A stretch of 64,000 nt of DNA. It comes from Clostridia bacterium. GTDB taxonomy: Bacteria > Bacillota > Clostridia > Oscillospirales > Acutalibacteraceae. Positions 33,001-40,285 of this stretch are shown piece by piece. Location: assembly GCA_017473435.1 (NCBI GenBank), contig JAFULG010000080.1, positions 1-64,000 of the forward strand, written 5' to 3'. The stretch's first letter is position 1. Every line of letters begins with the position of its first letter. The notes below the pieces were generated by a model that was given only the letters and a program-made list of their open reading frames with translations, ran no database searches and had not been told where the DNA came from. A program made the position numbers and the translations under genes.

Positions 33001-33228
33001 CTTTGCCACATATTCGAGGGTAAGAGGCTCCATATAAACCTTATCAGCGATAATTGTGTCAGTCATAATAGTAGCAGGGTTTGAGTTACAGAGAACAACC
33101 TCATAGCCTTCCTCCTTAAGAGCGAGGCAAGCCTGGGTACCTGCATAGTCGAATTCGGCGGCCTGACCGATAACAATGGGTCCGGAGCCGATAATCAGAA
33201 TCTTTTTGATGTCTGTTCTTTTAGCCAT
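30061..33228 (-). CDS. carB: Carbamoyl-phosphate synthase large subunit
   Basis: 1055 residues with two homologous ATP-grasp halves, each opening with a nucleotide motif ([20 protein letters not shown] and [20 protein letters not shown]), and a C-terminal MGS-type allosteric domain. Makes carbamoyl phosphate for PyrB. The small glutaminase subunit carA, normally its direct neighbour, is not in the operon or the window. Lies between pyrC and pyrK. Confidence 0.97.
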   Translation of the reverse strand: [1055 protein letters not shown]

Positions 33229-33281
33229 TGATTTTTTTCCTCCTGAATTTCTGAAATATATATTGAATCAATCTGATGGAT

Positions 33282-34490
33282 TTACTTTTTATAAACAACC
33301 TTGCCGTCACATACGGTTGCAAGGCAGCGTCCGTTGACCTTCCAGCCCTCGAAGGGAGTTGCCTTACCCAAAGAGATAAACTCTTCCGGATCAACTGTAT
33401 ACTCTTCTTCGAGATCCCATACGCTGTAGTCACAACCAAGCTCAATGCCGAAGCGCTTTCTCGGGTTAATTGAGAGAAGCTCCACGAGGCGCTCCATTGT
33501 AATAATACCTGTTTTTACAAGATAAGTATACATAACGGGGAAGGCTGTTTCTATTCCGACTACACCGAAGGCGCTTTTTTCAAGACCTTTTGATTTTTCC
33601 TCGGCGGAGTGAGGAGCGTGGTCGGTTGCGATCATATCTATTGTGCCGTCAACGATGCCTTCGATAAGAGCATCACGGTCAGCCTTGCTTCTCAAAGGAG
33701 GATTCATTTTGAATCTGCCCTCCTCCTGAAGCATTGAGTCATCCATTACAAGGTAGTGAGGACCGGTTTCGCAGGTAATATCAACCCCCTCCGCCTTGGC
33801 TTTACGGATAATATCAACGCTCTCCTTTGTGGAGATATGACAGACGTGGTATTTTACGCCGGTTTCCTTTACAAGCTCAATGTCTCTTGCTATCTGCTTC
33901 CATTCACTTTCGGAGCAGATACCTCTGTGTCCGTGCTCAGCAGCATAAGCTCCGTCGTGAATATAGCCGCCCCGAAGAAGCTCATTTACTTCACAGTGAG
34001 CAACTATAGGCTTGCCGAGAGCCTTAGCCTTTATCATAGCGCGGCGCATCATTTCGTCAGACTGAACGCCTCTTCCGTCATCGGAAAAGCCTATAACGTC
34101 CTTAGCCATCCCTTCAAGATCAGAGATCTCCTCACCCTTCTGTCCGACGGTAATTGAACCGTAGGGATAAACGTGAATACAGGCAGAGGTCTCAATTATA
34201 TCTCTCTGCATTCTGAGATGCTCTTTACTGTCAGGCACAGGATTAAGGTTAGGCATAGTGCATACCGCCGTATAACCGCCCCTTGCCGAGGCGAGACTTC
34301 CCGAAGCTATTGTTTCTTTATAAGAAAAACCCGGCTCTCTGAAATGCACATGCACGTCACAGAAACCGGGAAAAATAACACAACGGGAAAAATCAACAGC
34401 GGATAAATCGGAAACAGAAGCACGAATGCTGTCAACAAAATCAATACCCAGAGAAGCAGAAATAATGTTGGCTTTGATGTTAGATGTCAT
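33282..34490 (-). CDS. pyrC: Dihydroorotase (class I)
   Basis: 402 residues. Zinc ligands in DVHVHFREPG, further His in AHCEVNE and CHIST, and catalytic Asp in ATDHAPHS. Cyclises carbamoyl aspartate to dihydroorotate. First gene of the operon; ribosome binding site AAAGGAG. The metal-bridging Lys position of many class I enzymes was not verified. Confidence 0.95.
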   Translation of the reverse strand: MTSNIKANIISASLGIDFVDSIRASVSDLSAVDFSRCVIFPGFCDVHVHFREPGFSYKETIASGSLASARGGYTAVCTMPNLNPVPDSKEHLRMQRDIIETSACIHVYPYGSITVGQKGEEISDLEGMAKDVIGFSDDGRGVQSDEMMRRAMIKAKALGKPIVAHCEVNELLRGGYIHDGAYAAEHGHRGICSESEWKQIARDIELVKETGVKYHVCHISTKESVDIIRKAKAEGVDITCETGPHYLVMDDSMLQEEGRFKMNPPLRSKADRDALIEGIVDGTIDMIATDHAPHSAEEKSKGLEKSAFGVVGIETAFPVMYTYLVKTGIITMERLVELLSINPRKRFGIELGCDYSVWDLEEEYTVDPEEFISLGKATPFEGWKVNGRCLATVCDGKVVYKK

Positions 34491-34584
34491 AATGGTTCTC
34501 CTTTCTGCTTAAATCCTGCCGAAAAATCAGCAAGAGGTGTGGGGGCTGTGCATACTGATATAAGCTATTGATCATATTTTTGTA

Positions 34585-34613
34585 ATTATATCACAGAGCA
34601 CTTATATTGTCAA
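34585..34613 (-). promoter_or_regulatory. Promoter of the pyrimidine operon
   Basis: Minus strand TTGACA (34608-34613), 17 bases, TATAAT (34585-34590). The leader of about 85 nt shows no PyrR binding loop or terminator that I can find; control may lie elsewhere. Confidence 0.8.
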
Positions 34614-34702
34614 TTAAAAAGCCGACAAAAAATGCAATTTTTCTCACCGTTATTTTGTGTCAAAGTGAAATTTTTCACCCACAGAATTAAATCGAAAAAC
34701 AG

Positions 34703-34796
34703 CCCGGCTCTTAAGCCGACGGTTTACAGGGCTTTATTTGTTTGCCGAAGAATTTTACCTGTATTATTACCAACCGTCGGCTTGTTAAGAGCCGGG
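34703..34796. repeat. Long inverted repeat between the pyr promoter and the phosphoesterase gene
   Basis: Arm 1 (34703-34724) begins CCCGGCTCTTAAGCCGACGG. Arm 2 (34772-34796) is its reverse complement with a 3-base insertion in the middle. The 47-base centre is AT-rich. On the minus strand the second arm runs into CTGTTTTT, so it may end transcription of the 34816 gene. With the pyr promoter, it accounts for the gene-free 34491-34815 stretch. Confidence 0.75.
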
Positions 34797-34815
34797 ATAA
34801 ATTCATTTGAATTTA

Positions 34816-37800
34816 TTATTTAATCATAGGTGCAATATAAATTTTAAAAACATTGAGTAATATTTTGAGAATCTTAAAGAGAATATCGAGCACTGAACTG
34901 ATTGTTGCGTCACCGTTGTCAACCTCAGGGGTCTCAGGTTCAACATAATCCTTATTTACGTCACCCTGGCTCTTATCCTTCATAATGGCAATGGAATCAA
35001 CCTTTTCGCTGCCATTTTCAGTAATCTCATAGGCATCGAAATAAAGAATACCGTCAACGATTCTTACTGCGGAATACATCGGATAATCGACAGAGAGAAT
35101 CTTGTCGCCTCTGGGGAAGTATTTATCCGTAAGCGTAACATCATTCTGAATATAGGTCTTGACACCTGCCGTACCTGAAATCACATAGGTTATGCCCTCA
35201 GGCTGAAGCTGTGCTCTGTAAATATCGTCTGCATAGTTAAGGTAAACCTTTTCATAAGGTGTAAGAGCGTTATTCACAAGCGAGCCGGTTCTCATATAAA
35301 CGTGGTCGTGTCCCTGGAACACCATATCAACGCCGAGAGTCGGCATAAGAGCGCCGAGCTGTGCACGCATTGCACAAACATCATCGTCGGCATAATGTGA
35401 TCCCTGAGAGTAAAGAGCCTTGTGGAGCATTACAAACTTCCACTGTGCATCACTCTTAAGCATATCATCCGTAAGCCACTCAACCTGGTCGGCTGAAAGG
35501 GATTCGTCCGCTGCAAGATTGTTTGTGTTAAGTACAGCTATATGCACATTGTTGTAATCAAAGGAATAGTACACGCCGCTTGATGTATCCTGCTGAGGAA
35601 CGTTGGGAAGCACAAAGTAGTTGACCGTTGCGTTTGTGCCCATGCCCTCGTGATTACCCGAAGCCGGCATCATATAGGTATCCATAAGATAGTCAGCACC
35701 TGTATTGAACATCCATGCCCACTGCTTCTGATTGTCGCCGTGGTCTACAAGATCACCGCTGTTAATGATAAAGTCGGTATCAGGATATTTTTCAAATGCA
35801 TTCTCAAGCACATTTGCCCAGGCGCGGTTGTACTGTCTTTCATTCTGTGACTGAGGATCCGTAACGTGAAGGAAGGTTACATCCTTACTGCCGTCAGCAA
35901 CTCTGAGCTTACCTGTTTCGCTCCACCAGTCTCTTCCGGCATCGCCCACACGGTAGTAATAGGTTGCACCCTCTTCAAGGCCGGTAAGGGTTACGGTGTG
36001 ACGGTTCATCGGGAATTCATAGGTAATAAAGCCGATAAAGCCAAGGTCAATACCGGGGAAGGAACGTGTAACGGTTTCGGTTACAACCTCAATGCCCTCT
36101 GTTGCCTCGCCCGTAAACTCAGGCTCACTGTCTGCCTTATAAATCTCAATATCACCTTCTACCGTTGACTTTGAGAACCAGCTGATATATGCACTCTCAT
36201 TCTTCTCATCGCCAAGGGTTACGCTGATCATTGTAGGCAGACGGAAATTCTCCTGATTAACAGGAACCTCTACGGGAAGTGAGTTATAAGTAACGTCGTA
36301 GTCACCCTTGAAGCCGGGATTTACATCGGTGTTGAAGTCAGAAAGAATATAGGCAACAAAAATACCGAGGGACTCAAACTGACTTTCGGTAAGATATTTT
36401 TCCATAAGAAGCTTATCAAGTACATCGTAAAGGTCAGTCCATGGAAGAATTTCAAGCTCAAATACGGTATTGACAAGATTCATATAAGTAAAGTCGCCGC
36501 GCAAAACATAATTGAGAAGATAGTTTACACCTTCGCCCAGACGCTTTGAAATTTCATCGTCAGCAAGAAGCTTATCTACGCGGATTTCAAGCTTTGCAAG
36601 GATGCTGTCCTCTATAAGATCGTGAAGAAGCACATCAACGATGAGATCAAAGAAGCCCTTGAAGGCAGTTGCATCCTCATCGAAATATCTGATGGTATCC
36701 TGCATAAATTCATCGTCACTGATATCCTCGTTACCGCCCGTCCAGTAAACAAGAGTTGAAAGCACGGCATCACCGAGAGTGCCGGGCTTATCGGGGTTGC
36801 CGAAGCCGAAGGTATCGATGAACTTTGTGCAGGGAACAGTTGAAACCTGATAATTCACAAGCTTATCAATAATATCCTCAAGCAATTCATAAAGGGCATC
36901 ACTGTCAGCTATATAAAGATCATAAACCTGACCGAGGAGGTCATCTATGAACCACATAAGATTCTCAACGCTGAAAATATTGAAGCCGCCAAGCTTAATA
37001 CCGTCACCGAGAACAGGTGAAAGAAGATCGCTGAGAAGAGCCTCGAGGTCGATACCCATTGTTTTAAGGAATTCGCCGATACTGCCGCTTGCAGCGATAT
37101 CCTCAATATAGCCTCCCAGATAGCTCTTCACAATACCCATAAGGAATTCACCGCAGTCGGGTGCACCGTTTTCACTTGTAAGTCCGCCGAAGCAAAGGGA
37201 AAACGCCTTATATTTAAAGCTGTTTTTGTCATAAGTAACGCCGTCGAAGGTGTATTCCTTTGCATCGTCAAAGTCAACGGAATCAACCTTAATTTCGCTT
37301 TCACCGCTCATATATGAGGTGAGGGTGATTTCACGGTATGTGTTGGGATATCCCGTTATTGAAGAGGTTTCAATATCATAAAGCACTTCACCGTCATCAT
37401 TGATAACACAAGCAGTATCATCGGTATGAAGGTGTCCTGTGAAGGCGTAGTGTATGCCCCAGGAGGCAAACTGCTCTGCCTTCTGCATATAGTCATTGAG
37501 CGGGAACGCAAAGGTAATGGAAGGCTCAACCTCCATATGTGCCGAAAGACTGTGGTGCACCATAATCATAGGAACCTTACCCTCAGCAACCGCCTCGTCA
37601 GCCATTTCCTTGATCCATACCATAAGCTCATCGCTTATCATACCCTCAGTCTTGTATGTCTTTGCCTCATCAAAGCTGTAAATACAGCTGTCAACCACAA
37701 TGAGTCTGTAATCACCGTCAAAATCCGCCGCATAGGAAAGCTGACCGGGTACATTGTCACCCTTCTTTGCATATTCGCTTACGGCAAGATCGTAACCGAG

Positions 37801-38304
37801 ATTTGCATAAACGTCACGGAACTCCTCAGCGGTAATTGATCTGCCGGGCTCCTTGACGCCGTTAACAAAGGTTTCGGCTCTGGGAGAATTGATATCGTGG
37901 TTACCGTTGATTACAAGAAATTCAAGGTTGTACTTTTCCTCATATTCAAGGAAAATTTTTGCAAGCTCCGTATGAGCCTCATACTCGCTGTCCTTTGTAA
38001 GGTCGCCGGGAACCAGAACATATTTAAGCCCGGGATTTCTCGCAACCATAGTATCAAGTGCGGTTCTTACAATAGCGTCGGAATGGCGGTAGAGCTTACT
38101 GCCCATTTTGCAGTAGTCAAGCCATGCCTGGCAGTTATCTCCCGTAAGCGATTCGGGATAGTAATGAGGGTCGGACATAACTGCAAACTGCAGCTCCGAC
38201 TTCTTTTCGCCGAAATCAGCCTGTGCATTTATTGCAACAGAACACACGGAGAAAACCATAATGATGCTTAATAACAGAGCAAGTGTCTTCTTCAGAGTTT
38301 TCAT
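34816..38304 (-). CDS. Secreted protein with two calcineurin-like phosphoesterase domains
   Basis: 1162 residues. A signal peptide (KTLKKTLALLLSIIMVFSV) is followed by a first metallophosphatase domain (about 38-370) with SDPHYYPE, PGDLTKD, INGNHDI, MVHHS and FTGHLHTDD. A helical region of unknown function (about 390-690) follows, then a fibronectin-like segment as in purple acid phosphatases (about 700-810). A second metallophosphatase domain (about 815-1085) has GDLVDHG, GNHEG and GHDHVY, but DPQ where DxH is usual. The last 30 residues form an amphipathic helix (SVLDILFKILKILLNVFK) that may bind membrane or wall. Substrate unknown; probably extracellular phosphate or nucleotide release. 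No neighbour in the same operon. Confidence 0.85.
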   Translation of the reverse strand: MKTLKKTLALLLSIIMVFSVCSVAINAQADFGEKKSELQFAVMSDPHYYPESLTGDNCQAWLDYCKMGSKLYRHSDAIVRTALDTMVARNPGLKYVLVPGDLTKDSEYEAHTELAKIFLEYEEKYNLEFLVINGNHDINSPRAETFVNGVKEPGRSITAEEFRDVYANLGYDLAVSEYAKKGDNVPGQLSYAADFDGDYRLIVVDSCIYSFDEAKTYKTEGMISDELMVWIKEMADEAVAEGKVPMIMVHHSLSAHMEVEPSITFAFPLNDYMQKAEQFASWGIHYAFTGHLHTDDTACVINDDGEVLYDIETSSITGYPNTYREITLTSYMSGESEIKVDSVDFDDAKEYTFDGVTYDKNSFKYKAFSLCFGGLTSENGAPDCGEFLMGIVKSYLGGYIEDIAASGSIGEFLKTMGIDLEALLSDLLSPVLGDGIKLGGFNIFSVENLMWFIDDLLGQVYDLYIADSDALYELLEDIIDKLVNYQVSTVPCTKFIDTFGFGNPDKPGTLGDAVLSTLVYWTGGNEDISDDEFMQDTIRYFDEDATAFKGFFDLIVDVLLHDLIEDSILAKLEIRVDKLLADDEISKRLGEGVNYLLNYVLRGDFTYMNLVNTVFELEILPWTDLYDVLDKLLMEKYLTESQFESLGIFVAYILSDFNTDVNPGFKGDYDVTYNSLPVEVPVNQENFRLPTMISVTLGDEKNESAYISWFSKSTVEGDIEIYKADSEPEFTGEATEGIEVVTETVTRSFPGIDLGFIGFITYEFPMNRHTVTLTGLEEGATYYYRVGDAGRDWWSETGKLRVADGSKDVTFLHVTDPQSQNERQYNRAWANVLENAFEKYPDTDFIINSGDLVDHGDNQKQWAWMFNTGADYLMDTYMMPASGNHEGMGTNATVNYFVLPNVPQQDTSSGVYYSFDYNNVHIAVLNTNNLAADESLSADQVEWLTDDMLKSDAQWKFVMLHKALYSQGSHYADDDVCAMRAQLGALMPTLGVDMVFQGHDHVYMRTGSLVNNALTPYEKVYLNYADDIYRAQLQPEGITYVISGTAGVKTYIQNDVTLTDKYFPRGDKILSVDYPMYSAVRIVDGILYFDAYEITENGSEKVDSIAIMKDKSQGDVNKDYVEPETPEVDNGDATISSVLDILFKILKILLNVFKIYIAPMIK

Positions 38305-38541
38305 ATCTGTACCTCCTTACAGAAATAGTCACAGTAATTATACCATAATTTTATATCAAATCAAAAGAAACACAATTTGTTAAAGATTTTTGTCATCTTG
38401 CACAAAGTCGAAAGATTTAATATAAGCAAATTTAATAAACCTTTTTTTGAAAAATGTGGTATAATAATTTATATTGTGTTATAATATGTCGGCTTCAGAT
38501 ATAAATTTAAGTTATACAGAATAAAGGAGGTAAAAAAACAA

Positions 38542-39897
38542 GTGAAAGAAAATAAAATGGGCGTTATGCCTATAAATAAGCTTGTAATTACAATGAGCCT
38601 TCCCATGATGATATCCATGCTTGTTCAGGCTCTCTACAATGTCGTTGACAGTATTTTCGTTGCCAAGGTATGCGAGGACGCCCTTACGGCAATTTCTCTC
38701 GCTTTCCCCGTACAGAATCTTATGATAGGTGTTGCAACGGGTACGGGTGTCGGTATCAACGCTTTACTTTCCCGTGCACTCGGTGCAAGGGATTTTGAAA
38801 AAGCAAACAAAATTGCTTCAAACGGTCTCACTCTCACAGCTCTGAGCGGATTAATCTTCCTCCTTTTCGGTATTTTCGGTACCCGCATATTCTTTGCAGG
38901 TCAGGTTGATCCCTCCGATCCCATTTACGCCTACGGTGTTGACTATCTTTCAGTTGTATGTATGTTCTCCTTCGGCGTTTTCGGTCAGGTTACCTGCGAA
39001 AGACTTATGCAGGCAACAGGTAAATCTACCCTTTCAATGTTCACTCAGCTTTCGGGTGCAATAGTAAACATAATCCTTGATCCCCTCTTCATCCTCGGCA
39101 TCGGCCCCTTCCCCCGTCTTGAGGCAAAAGGTGCCGCCATTGCAACGGTCATCGGTCAGATTTTCGCCTTCATTATCGGACTCATCCTCAACAGACATTT
39201 CAACAAGGAAATCCGAATCTCCTTCAAGAGCTTCAGACCCGACCTCAGAATCATCGCCGAAATTTACAAAATCGGTGTACCGTCAATCCTCATGGTAGCA
39301 ATAGGCTCCTTTATGACCTTCTTCCTGAATAAGATTCTCCTTTCCTTCAGCTCCACAGCGGCAGCTGTTTTCGGAGTTTACTTCAAGCTTCAGTCCTTCA
39401 TCTTTATGCCCGTATTCGGTCTCAACAACGGCGTAATCCCTATTGTGGCCTTCAACTACGGCGCCAAAAACAGGGAGCGCATTATCAAAACAATACGCTT
39501 CTCCTGTATAATCGCCGTAAGCATTATGGCCTTCGGTACACTGCTTATGTGGCTTATCCCCGAGCAGATGCTTCGACTCTTTGAAGCAAGTGACGATATG
39601 ATGGCAATAGGTATTCCCGCCCTTCGCTTCATAAGCCTTTCCTTTGTTCTTGCAGCAGTAAATATCAATCTCGGCTCCTGCTTCCAGGCACTCGGTAAGA
39701 GCTACTATTCGATGATAGTATCCTTTGCCCGCCAGATTGTTGTGCTTCTTCCCGCGGCTTATCTTCTTTCAAAAACAGGTTCAGTCAATAACGTTTGGCT
39801 TGCCTTCCCCATTGCAGAAATTGCTTCACTTACAGCAACACTTCTTTTCTTTACGAGTATATATAAGAAGCTGATAAACAGAATAGGAACGGTATGA
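38542..39897 (+). CDS. MATE family efflux transporter
   Basis: 451 residues, about 12 membrane segments, opening MPINKLVITMSLPMMISMLV as in the NorM/DinF-type branch. It exports drugs or metabolites in exchange for sodium or protons (family knowledge); substrate unknown. The start is GTG, with AAAGGAGGT eleven bases upstream; an ATG at 38557 is a weaker alternative. Divergent from the phosphoesterase gene, monocistronic. Confidence 0.92.
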   Translation: MKENKMGVMPINKLVITMSLPMMISMLVQALYNVVDSIFVAKVCEDALTAISLAFPVQNLMIGVATGTGVGINALLSRALGARDFEKANKIASNGLTLTALSGLIFLLFGIFGTRIFFAGQVDPSDPIYAYGVDYLSVVCMFSFGVFGQVTCERLMQATGKSTLSMFTQLSGAIVNIILDPLFILGIGPFPRLEAKGAAIATVIGQIFAFIIGLILNRHFNKEIRISFKSFRPDLRIIAEIYKIGVPSILMVAIGSFMTFFLNKILLSFSSTAAAVFGVYFKLQSFIFMPVFGLNNGVIPIVAFNYGAKNRERIIKTIRFSCIIAVSIMAFGTLLMWLIPEQMLRLFEASDDMMAIGIPALRFISLSFVLAAVNINLGSCFQALGKSYYSMIVSFARQIVVLLPAAYLLSKTGSVNNVWLAFPIAEIASLTATLLFFTSIYKKLINRIGTV

Positions 39898-39903
39898 GTA
39901 AAA

Positions 39904-39935
39904 GGAGCTGTTGTGTTTAACAACGGCTCCTTTTT
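39904..39935 (+). terminator. Terminator of the MATE gene
   Basis: GGAGCTGTTGT/ACAACGGCTCC with a short loop and TTTTT. Confidence 0.85.
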
Positions 39936-40207
39936 AATATAATTTTATTTAACCGGCAGCTATATATTCAATCATTATTACGGCATACTGCAAAAACAAA
40001 AGCAAGCTGTTGCACATACTTTTAATATACACCTAACCCCAAAAGCTTTAAGCTTACATTTCAACGCAACAAATCTATTAATAAAAATTAAAATGCAACA
40101 TTTCTCTTTATTTTTGTCTCATTAAGCTGTAATATTATCATACAGAAAAGATGGTTTTGTCCCTTTTCTTTAACCAAAACAACTTCTGATTCTCTGATAT
40201 CTGTAAA

Positions 40208-40245
40208 CCCTCGGCTGCGGATTTTTTCCGTAGCCGAGGGTTTTT
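40208..40245. terminator. Strong terminator in the gene-free 39937-40285 stretch
   Basis: 13-bp stem CCCTCGGCTGCGG/CCGTAGCCGAGGG with a T-rich loop and TTTTT on the plus strand. It can end the minus-strand hydratase transcript less well (GGGTTTACAG). No plus-strand gene precedes it, so either it only shields the hydratase gene, or a small RNA starts somewhere in 39950-40200. Nothing else was recognised in this AT-rich stretch. Confidence 0.7.
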
Positions 40246-40285
40246 GTGTTGCTGTTTAATAATCTGTGTCGCTGTTTCTGTGCCG

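Noticed and set aside
34491-34580. PyrR-type attenuator before pyrC
   Set aside because: No PyrR-binding loop sequence or terminator/antiterminator pair could be seen in the leader.
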